Shown: piece after piece, positions 22,770 through 34,721 of the stretch
Numbering within the stretch: the first letter of the stretch is position 1
Layout: every line of letters starts with the position of its first letter
Assembly: GCA_950022655.1 (NCBI GenBank)
Contig: OX465590.1
Span: 39,984,218 to 40,048,217, forward strand
From: Alentia gelatinosa
Taxonomy: Eukaryota; Annelida; Polychaeta; Phyllodocida; Polynoidae
Length of the DNA: 64,000 bases
Reading direction: 5' to 3'
Position numbers and translations under genes: made by a program
Notes under the pieces: generated by a model
Told to the model about the DNA's origin: nothing
The model's input: the letters and a program-made list of their open reading frames with translations, nothing else
Database searches by the model: none

Positions 22770-24483
22770 TTGGCTAGTAGCTTGACGTAGTCATGTTTTG
22801 GGTCAATATTTCAATATTAATTTCGATTTGGAATTATATGATAAAAGTAAAATATATTGACCTAGTTGGACGTCCTTTCTTACATTGTTTCTCTTGATAG
22901 AAATATTATACTCGCTCTAAGAACCCGTTTATTATTTTTATTGAAGGAAACGCGGTAAGATAGGATGTCCCAACAGGGTAAAAACGTTTTCTAATCGATT
23001 CAACATCTAACAATGTTATTATATATACCAATGCAAGTGTACACAATAAATACTAACCTCTGCTAAGGAAGTATTGACTATGAACTATCTAAAGAGTTTC
23101 CAGGAGAGTTCCATATTGCACAGTATGCAACACACTGCACATGTTACTCCACGTTTTGACGTATACGTATTACTATTTGTATTTCTATTAATGTTGCTAT
23201 GTGACAATGTCACAGTGATGTCATAATACCCGGTGTAATCACATTATCAATCTCCAACACGATACAATCTGTCATATAAATAGTACTAAGGTTGCACTTG
23301 GAGAATATGAATATCCGGTTTAATGACCTCGCGGGAGAACGTGCAGAAAGGGGATGAATGAATTGACAGCCACTGGATTTACGAATTAACTAATTCCCGA
23401 ATTAACTAATTTACAGAGGTATATAATAAACGGAAAACTACTATAGTGTGCCTAAATCACGGACCGAATCCCATCAGTAACTGTACTAAACTCGCCTATA
23501 TAACTAACTCGATGCACCTATTCATCTTATTACACTAAATCAGTTTTCCCTTAATCTCGATTTTCGATATTTCTATACCCAAGAACCAAATGTTGTTGTA
23601 TCGTGTATGGGCAATGAGTAGTGCATGTAAATTTCCAGCATTGAGCACTGTGAAAATAGACACTCTCTGAACCTACAGAACCTCGAGAATAAATATTCTT
23701 AAAAAAAAAAAGAAATCTTAGCAATAATTATAATTAGTATTATTACCAAAATTTTGCGTACTAGTGTTTCCTTTCTGGGGTTGTAGACAATGCTATATTA
23801 ATAACTGTCAGGAACACATGCTACCATAACCTACACTCCGCCAATAATGATTTTATATTAAAAAATAGATGCCAAATATGCTTCCAGCATGAATAAGTGA
23901 AAACTTATTTACTGAGCCTGTAGGGATGGCCATTCGAGGTTTTTTTGTACCAGATCAAATACGTCCCGACGCCAGAGGCTGAGAGACGTATTTAGGGAAC
24001 AGAAGATGGGGTTCCTCATAACCCCAAGTGTCACTCCAGGATATATTATAGCTCTAGAGATTTTTTTTTAATTAAAAAAAAAAAGATTAAATCTAAAAAA
24101 CCTTACCTGGCCGAGCCTATGTCCAACACGCGTTGCCCACAGACAATGCTGGATTATCTCGCTGTATTATTATAATCCTCCTGTATCTCCTGCAGGTTAG
24201 TCCTCACGTCTCTAGTATCTGATCTTCACCAGGAGGGGTGACCATCAGATCTCAGTGTCTCGGTCTGATGAGTGTCGGCTTTTATTCCGATGTACGTCCT
24301 GCGTATGGCACTGAAATGAGTAACAAATCATGTGTTAATACTTTAGAAACAATTTTGTTTCCAACACTGGAGACACAGAGTCCTCCGAGTGAACGAAAAA
24401 ATACATTCAATACTTTAGAAATTTGCCGTATTACAACATATTCAATCTATGTCATATTAGTATGCTGAAGACATCTCAGGTTT
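22770..24483. other. No gene seen
   Basis: Long AT-rich stretch with A-runs at 23700 and 24070. A GTAAGG donor-like site on the minus strand (24106) follows a GC-richer block, but the frames through it carry stops close by. Confidence 0.4.
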
Positions 24484-24735
24484 CCTTATAAGGTCAGAAA
24501 CCACCGACGGACTTTTAGCACTGCTGACCCAAAATTCGTCAATGGAAACGACTCAGCTCGACTTCTTCTGCTTAGATTATGCAAGGTGGCATCACCCACC
24601 ACTGAGTGAAAGATTTGTCAATGAGTGAAATATACTATCCTTCTATCTAGACGCACATTGAGTGGCACCACCGACAGAATTTCTGGGTAACTAAAAAAAT
24701 CTACGCCCTTTTCTTCGGCCAATGGAAATAGGTCT
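24484..24735. mobile_element. MITE relative of 18060-18330
   Basis: Shares GAAACCACCGACGGACTTTT, CTTAGATTATGCAAGGTGGC and CACTGAGTGAAAGA with 18060-18330, and ends TTCTTCGGCCAATGGAAATA. It abuts the next element. Confidence 0.6.
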
Positions 24736-24911
24736 ATAGGCCCGTTTCCATTGGCTGACGAAAACGGAGCATATTATTTGAGTTCTCCTGATAGCCCATT
24801 TTTATTTGCGTCAGCTGGGTTAAAGGTTGGTGACTACCAATGGGAATGGGCTGTAGGGAGAGCTAAAAAAATCTAAACCGTTTTCGTCGGCCATTGGAAA
24901 CGGGCCTTTAT
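24736..24911. mobile_element. AGGCCCGTTTCCATTGGC MITE
   Basis: Near-perfect inverted ends: AGGCCCGTTTCCATTGGCTG and its inverse ending in GGAAACGGGCCT, each with GACGAAAACGG inside. Relative of 5563-5757. Flanking bases (TAT left, TTA right) are not identical. Confidence 0.75.
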
Positions 24912-25759
24912 CAAACAACCATAAGCCATTTACCACTGGTGTTCGCCACCGATCTGCAGTCGGGAACCACCGACGCCAGATCAGTGAATGGAAATGCAGA
25001 GAATTGTTCCCCAATTAATAGTACATAGATTATGCAATGAGGCCACCACTGACTGACTTCAGTTGGCATGAATCTTTCAAATGCAGCAGAAACGAGGAAT
25101 ACACTGCACCCTCACCGAAGTCTTTGACCACCATCGACCGACTAAAAGGAAAACTCAATAAACCAGTACTGTTTTGTCGGCCAGTGGAAAATAGCTTATA
25201 GGAACAATTCGTCCAATCTGTACACTTGCTACCTGCCCTACCCACCTCCACCCCTACCCATCACACTCGAGTAGACCGAAAAGGGCGACTACAGATCTAG
25301 AAAACGAAGGTCTTTATAGATAAATTCATTTCTATGATCATTAACTCTTTTCAACCGAGCAAACTCTCTTTATTAAAATCTTTCAAAATTATAATAGTTC
25401 AGTGTATTTCATGTGTTCATCCACTTCTTCATTTATTTTTCCAACATGCGTATTAATAAACAATAATAAGTAAAAACAGAATACGGACGCTCACCTTCGC
25501 CTGAAAATCAAATCCAATACTAAACCAATTTCGCTATCAATAGAATTACATTTGTTCCTTCATAATTTAAACCATTATAATCCATAGAATACTTTTATAT
25601 AGGACATACATAGGAACAAAATATGGCGTGAACTAGAATAAGACTAGAATATATACGACGCTATTGAATGTATTTATTTTGTTATTTCCAGCCTTGTCCC
25701 AAATTCAGTTTTTGGTTGGTTTTAAAAATAAAACGCCGGAGAACATGACACAAGGCTTG
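24912..25759. other. Repeat remnants, no gene
   Basis: 24940-25200 holds related MITE words (ACCGATCTGCAGTCGG, GATTATGCAATGAGGCCACC, TTTTGTCGGCCAGTGGAAAA). 25270-25759 is AT-rich and unassigned. Confidence 0.4.
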
Positions 25760-26215
25760 CTTTAATTGAGGGCCCTTAAGGTACCTGGTCGTTCATGCTT
25801 AGAGGTGCCTTTAACTGTATGCCATGTCCAATAAAGTATACAAGGCGCCAACCGGTACTCCTGGATGAATACAGCGTGTTCACAGGGAAGGCCACGGCAG
25901 CAGGCACCCCGCTCATAAGATCTCACAGCCTCAAAGTTGCATTCTGTACTCACACTACGCTTTATGGAGAAGAATTCTTAACGAACTAGGCTTAGAGCCA
26001 TGAGAATCCACTGGCCTGCCTCCCGTGCTAAAGACGTACATCAATGCAACCAAAGATTCCTATAACCTAGCGGAAATACTGTGTGCCAGTGGATTCTCGA
26101 GGCTCTAAGCCTAGTTCGTTAAGAATACTTCTCCTATAGAGCAGTATGAGAACCATGCACAGATTACGACTTAGAGAGTGTGAGATCTTATGAGAGGGGT
26201 GCACCAGCAACCCTG
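25760..26215. mobile_element. Fold-back repeat with ~45-bp inverted arms
   Basis: GAATTCTTAACGAACTAGGC at 25971 and its continuation TTAGAGCC-ATGAGAATCCAC pair with 26088-26135 (GTGGATTCTCGAGGCTCTAA, GCCTAGTTCGTTAAGAATAC). The left part (CAAGGCGCCAACCGGTACTC, ACAGGGAAGGCCACGGCAGC) is repeated diverged at 26714-26770. Confidence 0.6.
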
Positions 26216-26570
26216 TAATAACCCTCAATTTAAAAGCTACAAAACAACCAGTGTTCTTTGATGGTTTTCACTATTGTGTTTTTATCAAAGCACAAATAAG
26301 AATGCATGCTGTTCATGGTGAGAGGCGCATCTAAAACTATGTCATATCCAATAGATTATTAACCCTCGTATACAAAGTAGCCATTGAAAATAAGTTAGGA
26401 CTCAGCCACCCTAACTGTGGCCTACCACAAGGCTCTAAACCATACTATACGGGAAAATTGTCCTTTTTTGCTATAAAGAAAAAAAATAGTCCCTATTGTT
26501 ATACCCTTGGATGTGGCAATTATTGGGTTTAATTCATTCGAGAAAATGGATAATAGATACAGCAAATGAT
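26216..26570. other. No gene seen
   Basis: AT-rich DNA with A-runs, with weak similarity in reverse to 18460-18500. Confidence 0.35.
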
Positions 26571-26900
26571 GGTTTGTGGACAGACGGCTCTGTAAACCAC
26601 TTGAGGTTGACGTCGTAAATTCACTTGCTGTGCACTCGTGTATTATTTTACATCAACCTCTCGTGCTTTACTGCTGCCTGTGCATAAAACCATCGATCGT
26701 AGGCTATTTATACAAGGCACCAACTGGTACAGTGAATACAGTGTGTTCACACGGAAAGCCACAGCAGCAGCCACCCTGGAATCACCCTCCATTTGAATCT
26801 GCAAAAAACTACCAGTGCTCTTTGATGCTTATCGTTGTTGTGTTTTTAATCAAGTACGAATATGAATGCATACATGGGATTAATTTGCATGTAATAAGTA
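26571..26900. repeat. Second copy of the 25760 repeat
   Basis: CATCAACCTCTCGTGCTTTA, CAAGGCACCAACTGGTACAG and CACACGGAAAGCCACAGCAG match 18415-18440 and 25835-25900. The 110-codon plus-strand frame through it follows the repeat and is not taken as a gene. Confidence 0.5.
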
Positions 26901-27786
26901 TGCTGTAAGTGAAGCTTTCACCGGCGGCCATTCAATACAAGCTTAAATAGTAGGATCCTTCAGGATACATATAAAATAACTGTACAGCTCAAAGGCAGGT
27001 TGGAAGAATCATTGAAAAAATGAGACTGTATGAGAGGGATGATTACAATACGTGCCAGAGCTTCACCAATCCCTCATCAGGAATCCCATATTTCAATGTA
27101 ATATGTATATAAAATATATATCCCTTACAATTAATTTCCAATTAATTACAGTTGATTATATAAATAATGCATTAAATGCCTTCTAAAACCATAGGTATTC
27201 TTATTATTCTTTTGGTAGCCCTTTCCATCTTAGGGGTTTCTATACTAGTTATTAATGACTAAGAATTTCGTATTACAAATAGGTATATATAGACTGGTCC
27301 TGGGTAGAATCATAGCATATCTGAGGATATATCTGAATATATTATAAGCTTAGCTCACTGATAAGGAACACTGAAACTTTTACCATGTTCAAGGCATTAA
27401 CAAAAGCTGATATGAACAGGAAGGTTTGATTACTCTAATCATGACACTGTAGTGAATCCTTGTTAAAACTGTCTAAATTGGATAAGATATTCTGTCTAGG
27501 AAGTGGAAATCAATTCAATTACAGAATAATGTCACGGCTAGGCCGTTTAGAACAGCCTTATGAAAAGACTGAGGCCTTTTGCCACTTTATTGAGTTGAGA
27601 TTATGTATGTAAACCACCAATTTACATTGTTACCCTGATGCTCAATAAAGAAACTTTATAAACAAAATTTTTTTTCCCGAGAAACATATACACATACATG
27701 ATATACCGAATATAGCTTCATGATTTGATTGCAGTCTTGATTTGTTTCCAGTGTACAGTGGCACTAAGATGAAGTTCCTTTGTTTA
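26901..27786. other. No gene seen
   Basis: AT-rich unassigned DNA. Confidence 0.4.
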
Positions 27787-28093
27787 AGCCGGATGCCCAT
27801 CTACCGATTTAGGGTTGAACGATTAGTTCCCAAATTGTATAGGAGTCAGTCACTTTGTCGCAGGCAAATTACGTAACCCCTCGCTCGACCTGCACACTGA
27901 TAAAAGTGTATGATCCACTAATCACTGGGCGAGGGCAAAAACCAAAGAAACCGAGTGTTCACTAATCGCTGGGTGGCCTTGCTTAGCTGTCCTACATCTA
28001 CCGACTCCGTTAGCATGGCTTGGCTGAGACAAATTACCCTCCGTTTGTCGTGGACAAACGTACAAAAATGTTCCGGTAGATGGGCATTGGGCT
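27787..28093. mobile_element. 307-bp MITE, TTA duplication, copy 2
   Basis: Ends AGCCGGATGCCCATCTACCG and GATGGGCATTGGGCT, with TTA at 27784-27786 and 28094-28096. Internal CCTACATCTACCGACTCCGT and GAGACAAATTACC match 11868-12174, which has the same length. Confidence 0.85.
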
Positions 28094-28838
28094 TTACCTA
28101 TAATTCCTTATGGCGTCGGGAGTTGCTGTAACACCGGTTTGCTGTGTGCTGAGTGTTTCATTATTCATGTGCCGTATAAGCAGCCACCCCGAAGGAACCA
28201 AGTACAGCAAGTATAGCTGAGCAGGCTGCATGCGAACATGAAATCTGACATCATTCTTTAATGAAGAATGTGTGTGAGACCCTACGGGATAGAGACTTAA
28301 GCAGGATTTCCAAGAAGTATGCAGATCAAGACGAACAGGAAAAATCCAGCTGTGATACAAACTACAACCGGTATCATCAATACATTATCAATCTGTTTTA
28401 TTATTCAAAATCTAATCAATGTGTTTCGTGATCCACAAAAAAATGACAAGCTGACAAGCCTTGTTTGAAAGTTTTATTAGAGATCTGTTAGATTCGTTGT
28501 AAATTCATAACTTATAAATCATAGCAAGACAGATTTAGATCAAATTATTATTGGAATCATAAGAATAACTAGGTTTATAAACTAGGTTTACTGCCTCACA
28601 GTGACTGCGAAAATGTGGAAAACACATAGTTACTGGCCAACAAATGGAGCTAGGGTGCGTGGGGAGGTTTGAAGGACTGCTGATTAGTTTGAATGATTCC
28701 CAATTTATACTCCTTTTGTTTCATACTAAAAACAAGAATTTGATAAACTGAAAATAAAAAACAAGGATTTCCTTCAAAAATGCCGTATCTGTTTATCTTC
28801 GTTCACCAAACTTCCCGAAATGAAGCTTCTATAGCTGA
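28094..28838. other. No gene seen
   Basis: Unassigned. 28100-28380 is less AT-rich but has no exon support. Confidence 0.35.
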
Positions 28839-29286
28839 GGGACCTGTTTCATTAGTTCCATGACAAAAGTGTTAGACAGACATGAAAAGCGGCATCAACA
28901 GTGCAAGCAAGAATGGACAAAAGAAAGTCTAATGTGTAATTCTTATGAAACCAGACACACTGTCTTTTGGGTCTGTCTTGTCTTAAGGGCAGCTACTTGT
29001 GTTTCCACGAAACTAGTCAACCTCAATCTGTCTGAATGGTGTCACAGACGACATCTAGACGTGTCACGAAACTAGTGAAATAGGGACCTGTTTCAGTAGA
29101 TCAGACAGATCACAAGACTGCAATCGATGACACGCGGAATTTCACTCACTTCCCATAGGAATTAAGCGATGATACTTTTACACGAGTAGGGGATACATAT
29201 AACCTATAATCACTCTAAATATGAAGAAGATTGGCTGCTCTGACCCTCTGATATTAGCTAGACTTTAAACTACTGAAACAGGTCCC
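28839..29286. mobile_element. GGGACCTGTTTCA elements, two joined copies
   Basis: GGGACCTGTTTCATTAG at 28839. A junction at 29075-29100 reads AGTGAAATAGGGACCTGTTT, where one right end meets the next left end. The second copy ends TACTGAAACAGGTCCC at 29286. The second unit (TTTCACTCACTTCCCATAGG, AATATGAAGAAGATTG) matches 58541-58829. Confidence 0.65.
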
Positions 29287-29288
29287 TG

Positions 29289-29509
29289 GGGCCCGTTTCA
29301 TAACCCAGGATCGTACATGTAGACCCTTTTCTGTACGCCATAGAGACCCAGGGACAATGCGGGTCAATTTCATTCAACATTTATGGACGACCTTATGGAC
29401 GGCCAATATTGTCTTGGCCAACAGACTTACATATTATTAGACGATAACCCTTGTATGAGGTACAGAATAGGTTCTTCATGTACGATCCTAGATTATGGAA
29501 CAACCCCCA
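29289..29509 (-). mobile_element. GGGCCTGTTTAATAATC family, inverted copy
   Basis: GGGCCCGTTTCATAACCCAG to GATTATGGAACAACCCCCA, about 221 bp, inverted relative to 22553. GGTCCCTG lies on both sides (29281-29288, 29510-29517) and could be an 8-bp duplication, but the left copy is also the end of the neighbouring element. Confidence 0.7.
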
Positions 29510-29754
29510 GGTCCCTGATATAGTTCTGTGGGGACGTACACGGGATGTAGAGGGACTGGGAGGTGTGGGATCAGAGGAGCGATGTAGATGAGGAGAGGGA
29601 GAGGGTGGGAGTAGCGGGAGATGGGTGTTAATGCCGCACATATTGCCTCCTGTAAACCCAATATTGGATGGAAGCTGCACAGAACATGAAGGAGAGTAGG
29701 AACGGTAAAGGCGACGCCACTCTCCAAGCATAAATTCTGCTGGTTCATCCCGGT

Positions 29755-30035
29755 ATTTTTCTCCTTAGGCTGAACATTAGGAACTCATACTCCACGGCCG
29801 TGAAGGTAGTGTACCCAATAATCAATGGCTAATTGGGTGATTTATTTCATTGATTAATGATGCTATACAGGGTGAGATAAAATCAGAAAACCACCTGATG
29901 AAAATAACTTGGTCTGCACTCCATCTTGTTTGACTGCTACATAATTCACTGAACTTCGCTTCATGAATTACTCTGTGTTCAAACTCGGAGGAGTACGGAC
30001 CAAGTATTTTCATCTTGTGAGTTTCATTCTAATTA
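29755..30035. mobile_element. Bipartite fold-back element, copy G
   Basis: Segment ending GGGTGAGATAAAATCAG, then a hairpin GAAAATAACTTGGTCTGCAC ... CAAGTATTTTCATCTTGTGAG with tip AACTTCGCTTCATG. Close relative of 34305-34600. Confidence 0.75.
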
Positions 30036-30544
30036 CTTCCTCTGCTGTTTGTATCCCTGCAACGACCTGCAGGGGCATATCTTTTCATATAACCTAAGTT
30101 CTGAGCACTTTGAGGACTATTTTGTGTTGTATTTATGAGAGGAGATGCACACATCAATATGGTGAGTACTATACAATTATTCCTGTTATTTGTGATGTGA
30201 AATTAGACATAGTCTCTGGGATTACCTTTTTCAGTGGAGAGCACCTTATTTGTGGCATGGTTTTGTCTTGTCAACATGATACATTTGGTGCTTTGTAGGG
30301 GCAATCTAATATACTGTGGAAGCACAGTTTACAGTGGTTCAGAGCTAAAGAAAAAAAAGCTGAAGCTTATTTGAAACTTACAGTTTTCCCAACTTATAAT
30401 ATATATGAAGTTTTTTTTACTTTCATAGATAAGACATTTACATTTTTTTTTAATCCAAAATATAGTCTCTCTATGTTACGTCATTGGGTTGGAGCAGAGA
30501 TTAGTAAGAGCAAACGCCACGAAACCTCTGCTTGGAGAGTGAGG
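30036..30544. other. No gene seen
   Basis: AT-rich sequence without supported features. Confidence 0.4.
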
Positions 30545-31503
30545 CGGTGGAGCAGGGGTAAGGCTGGTGGGGTGTGGCAGGGGGTGGTGTGGCAGGGGTG
30601 TGGCAGGGGGTGGGGTGAGGCAGGGGCGTGGCAGGTGGTGGGGTAAGGCAGGGGGTGTGGCAGGGGGTCGGGTAAGGCAGGGGGTGTGGCAGGGGGTGGG
30701 GTAAGGCTGGTGGGGTGTGACAGGGGGTGGGGTAAGGCAGGGGGTGTGGCAGGGGGTGGGGTAAGGCAGGGGTGTGGCGGGGGGTGGGGGCGAGGCGGGT
30801 GGGGTGTGGCAGGGGGTGGGGTAAGGCAGGGGTGTGGCGGGGGGTGGGGGCGAGGCGGGTGGGGTGTGGCAGGGGGTGGGGTAAGGCAGGGGTGTGGCGG
30901 GGGGTGGGGGCGAGGCGGGTGGGGTGTGGCAGGGGGTGGGGTAAGGCAGGGGTGTGGCGGGGGGTGGGGGCGAGGCGGGTGGGGTGTGGCAGGGGGTGGG
31001 GTAAGGCAGGGGTGTGGCGGGGGGTGGGGGCGAGGCGGGTGGGGTGTGGCAGGGGGTGGGGTAAGGCAGGGGTGTGGCGGGGGGTGGGGGCGAGGCGGGT
31101 GGGGTGTGGCAGGGGGTGGGGTAAGGCAGGGGTGTGGCGGGGGGTGGGGGCGAGGCGGGTGGGGTGTGGCAGGGGGTGGGGTAAGGCAGGGGTGTGGCGG
31201 GGGGTGGGGGCGAGGCGGGTGGGGTGTGGCAGGGGGTGGGGTAAGGCAGGGGTGTGGCGGGGGGTGGGGGCGAGGCGGGTGGGGTGTGGCAGGGGGTGGG
31301 GTACGGCTGGTGGGGTGTGACAGGGGGTGGGGTAAGGCAGGGGTGTGGCGGGGGGTGGGGGCGAGGCGGGTGGGGTGTGGCAGGGGGTGGGGTAAGGCAG
31401 GGGTGTGGCGGGGGGTGGGGGCGAGGCGGGTGGGGTGTGGCAGGGGGTGTTGTAAGGCAGGGGGTGTGGCAGGGGGTGGGGTAAGGAGAGGGTGTGGCAG
31501 GGG
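30545..31503. repeat. G-rich 60-bp minisatellite, at least 12 units
   Basis: Unit of 60 bp built of GGGGTGGGGTAAGGCAGGGG, TGTGGCGGGGGGTGGGGGCG and AGGCGGGTGGGGTGTGGCAG. Eight consecutive units (30781-31260) are identical to the base. Flanking units are variant. All G-runs are on the plus strand, so stable G-quadruplexes are expected. Long Pro- and Gly-rich frames on both strands are artefacts. Confidence 0.97.
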
Positions 31504-31712
31504 GGCATAGAGGTGACACATTGGCCTGCGGGAGCGCTATGTGAAGTTCTGACGACAGGATCAAACACTTCTCCAGTCAGTGCCTCTCTTACTTCTCTCA
31601 TCACCAAACTGTGCCTTCAAAGTCACCCCATCCTAAGTAGAATTTCCTCCTGCCTACCACATTTCAGCATGCAAACCCGCCTTTACCTTCATGTAACCTG
31701 GAAATTCCGTCG
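31504..31712. other. No gene seen
   Basis: Short unassigned stretch between the minisatellite and the (AT)n run. Confidence 0.3.

Positions 31713-31762
<50 letters not shown>
31713..31762. repeat. (AT)n microsatellite
   Basis: About 24 uninterrupted TA dinucleotides. Confidence 0.95.
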
Positions 31763-31945
31763 CTGTATAACTCCCAGATTATACATGTATAATTATTAGA
31801 CTAAGCTTCTACCGTCGCCACCTAGCGAGTTGCTATGGCGTCACTATGGTATAGCGGTTATTGTTGTGTTGCGTCAATAATTCTATTGACGGTTGCTGTG
31901 ATGCGCATTCGTCACTCCACCTTTGCATGTCTTCAGGATCAGACC

Positions 31946-31976
31946 TATAAATTTTAAATTTTAAATTTTAAATTTC
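31946..31976. repeat. Short (AAATTTT)n tandem repeat
   Basis: Four units of TAAATTTTAAATTTTAAATT type, ended by a TTTCAGG. Confidence 0.8.
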
Positions 31977-32484
31977 AGGTCTAAGTTACTCGGTTTTGTA
32001 CTTTGTAATACTGAGGTTCCAAGGATTGTACTTCCAGTAATAAAGGTTAGGGCCTGGTGTTTGTTATACTCACCAAACTACAATTACTCGTTGTCTTGTA
32101 CTTCACTTATACTTCGTCTCCATAACTTATATATAGATATATATGGACACGTGAAGTGCCCAGAGAAGAGGACATTACTTTTTTTATATTTAGTTCATTG
32201 CATCTCTTAAAGTATAGTTTGAGGGTTTTTTTCAGATACAACACGGATTGAAAAAAAACATGATGCACATCGTGAGCACTATGAATAAGTTCGCAGAGAG
32301 AGAAATGATAGAAAAAAATGAAGGATGTTGTAGATGATATAATAGAAAGTGCAATGGTCTTCATTATAGGTTTTCAGAAAAAAGATTCATGTTGTTCCAG
32401 CCGTTTTTGGATTCCGTCTGTCGATTCGCTTCGTTGAACCTTTAATGGTAGGTCATTCTTTTGTCTTGCTCCCCTGTAATATTA
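31977..32484. other. No gene seen
   Basis: AT-rich unassigned DNA. Confidence 0.35.
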
Positions 32485-32600
32485 GGAAACGTCCTTACTG
32501 TAGGCGAAACGGTTCCTGTTCGAGGTCAGTCGTACGGCGGAAGGCAGTATGAAAACGAAGACTGAACGAGAACCATTTCGTCTACAGTGAGGACGTTTGC
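32485..32600. mobile_element. 116-bp palindromic MITE, TTA duplication
   Basis: GGAAACGTCCTTACTGTAGG pairs with CTACAGTGAGGACGTTTGC; the arms continue through CGAAACGGTTCCTGTTCGAG. TTA flanks both ends (32482-32484, 32601-32603). The window start (1-54) carries part of another copy. Confidence 0.8.
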
Positions 32601-32844
32601 TTATTATTATATACCATTAATTGGTGACAAAAACACCATTTTAATGACATACAAAGTCGCAGTCACAGCGGGCACGAACATTATTATTACTGCACCCCTA
32701 GCAGCGGGCAGTATTTAATAGACATTCGGACATAGGTATATAATAATATGGACTGTTTAACCTATATATATACTTGTATACCTAGTATTTGATATCTGAA
32801 ATATTGTCTCGTCTTTAGTCTTTTGTCTCAAGCGAGAAGCTTTA
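32601..32844. other. No gene seen
   Basis: AT-rich spacer between two TTA-flanked MITEs. Confidence 0.3.
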
Positions 32845-33191
32845 TGTGGCGTTTCCACCTGCCGACAAAAACCCTCCCGATTATGTGCACTCTGTAAAAT
32901 AGTCGATAGGTGGTTCTATATGAGAAACTATTGGTGTGCATAATCGGTGGGAGTTAGCAAAAGGGCTATTTTCTGAAGAAAATTGAGGTAGTCGCCGACT
33001 GACTTTTGACAGTCAAGTTCATTCTGCCACCGATGAATTTAACACAGAGACATTTCCTTGGTGGTACAAACAGTTGGTCAGTGGTACTAGAATATATAAG
33101 CCAAGAGACAAAAATCGCACCAAAGTGAAATATAATCGGTCGGTGTTGCTAAATGCCGTAATCGGCGGTCTTAATCGGTGGAAATACCACA
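32845..33191. mobile_element. 347-bp MITE, TTA duplication
   Basis: Ends TGTGGCGTTTCCACCTGCCG and AATCGGTGGAAATACCACA. TTA sits at 32842-32844 and 33192-33194. A relative at 61139-61631 carries a nested insertion. Confidence 0.85.
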
Positions 33192-33309
33192 TTAGCCTCA
33201 CCGATAAAATCAAATGGTTTTAATTTTTTCAGTAGTTTAACAAGTGCGTTGGTGGTTGTCTTATTGCATAATTTTCACAAAATTAATTAGTAACAATTTC
33301 AAATGCCAG

Positions 33310-33412
33310 GCTGTTTCCATTCACCGATCATGCGTCGGTTAAAGAATTGATGAACGGGTGCCGACTGCAGATCGGTGACGAATAATCTGCCAATGGAAAA
33401 TAGCTTTCCCCT
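33310..33412. mobile_element. GGCTGTTTCCATTCACCGA MITE
   Basis: Left GGCTGTTTCCATTCACCGAT, right CTGCCAATGGAAAATAGCTT; the middle carries GCCGACTGCAGATCGGTGAC. It matches 41284-41394. Confidence 0.65.
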
Positions 33413-34304
33413 GATTACGTTGCAACCCATGTTCCTAGCTAGACGTTAGCATCCTTGACTCCCAAAGAACAGGCATTTGCTGCAATCTTGAACTTTAAGA
33501 TTGGCAAAAGTGCAAACATACTAATGTTATAATGTAATGGAAAATATTGATAAAAATGTTTGAAAAATCATTTTCTACCGTGTGGGGTTGTAGGTCTGAT
33601 GCGACCTGTATACAACTTCCAGTGCAAAATATCTTTTTGGATAAAAATAAATGTTCCAGGAATAATATTGAATTCTGAAAGTTGCCTTAGAAAATGAAAC
33701 TGTAAAGCCAAGAGAACTTGGAAGTTTAGGAATTTTATATCACAAAGGCAGCGTGACTGGGAAAATCATAACAGATGACGATACCGACATATCGTACATT
33801 TTATATACGGGAAAAATACATCAGGGGTATAAGATATCGTCATCTTCGGGGGCTAACTCCCCATCTGGAACAGTGCTCTTCTTAAATACATCAGACTTTT
33901 AATGCTGGATCTTAAATAAAAATGGCGGACTCTCAGATTTTTGGCCATTACCGGTCGAGAGTCAGACACCGAAAAAGAGCTTTCAACTCTGCGTAAGAAA
34001 CTACCACATTACAAATAAGTTCACCTGTCATTTTAAAAGCAAATCCAGAGGATTCTAACCTTCCTTAAATTAGATAGAATTAGGAGGTAAGATTTGGGGA
34101 AAAGTACCTCTTTGGACAGTAGAAATCAATCAGAAAATGTCAAGGATATTAGAAAATGTCAAGGATATTTGAAAAAAAGAAGTATGAAATGATGCTTGAA
34201 ATATAACCCGGAATGGATTCTATATGGGTTGGGAAGGTCAGTTGGAAATACTATCCTTGATTATCTCCATAATATGTATATCCATGCATGATATTTATTA
34301 TCTC
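33413..34304. other. No gene seen
   Basis: Unassigned, possibly single-copy sequence. AGAAAATGTCAAGGATATT occurs twice in tandem at 34132-34170. Confidence 0.4.
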
Positions 34305-34600
34305 ACCCCGGTTATTCTTTTCCATATGCTGAACATTGGGAACTCATACTCCACGGCCATGAAGGTATTGTACCCAATGCTTAATGGCTAATTGGGTGAA
34401 TTATTTTATTGATTGATAATGTTCTTCATCATGTATAAAGGGTGAGAAAAAAATCAGAAACCTTCTCGATGAAAATAACTTGGTCTGCACTCTACCGAGT
34501 TTGACCACAGAGTAATTCACTCAGCTTCGCTTCATGAATTACTCTGTGGTCAGTCTTGATGGAGTGCGAACTCAGTTATTTTCATCTCATGAGTTTCCTT
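34305..34600. mobile_element. Bipartite fold-back element, copy H
   Basis: Segment TTATCTCACCCCGG (34308) to GGGTGAGAAA, then a hairpin: GAAAATAACTTGGTCTGCAC pairs with GAGTGCGAACTCAGTTATTTT, inner arms CAGAGTAATTCA and TGAATTACTCTG, tip GCTTCGC (34524-34530, GCGAAGC on the minus strand). Confidence 0.8.
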
Positions 34601-34721
34601 CTAAATATCACTGTGGATCCTGCTGTACTCAGGTACCATAAGCAGGAGACTGCAATATGTATTGCGATATTTGACACAGGAGAATGGACATTGAATGGTA
34701 GGCTACGATCACCTTGGTCAG

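Noticed and set aside
24106..24152. Minus-strand stretch reading GQRVLDIGSA before a GTAAGG donor, like a methyltransferase motif I
   Set aside because: An in-frame stop lies eight codons upstream without a convincing acceptor between, and no further motifs follow. Chance cannot be excluded.
30476..31607. Very long Pro/His-rich and Gly-rich reading frames on both strands
   Set aside because: They are translations of the 60-bp minisatellite. The period is divisible by three, so all frames stay open; there is no non-repeat protein content.
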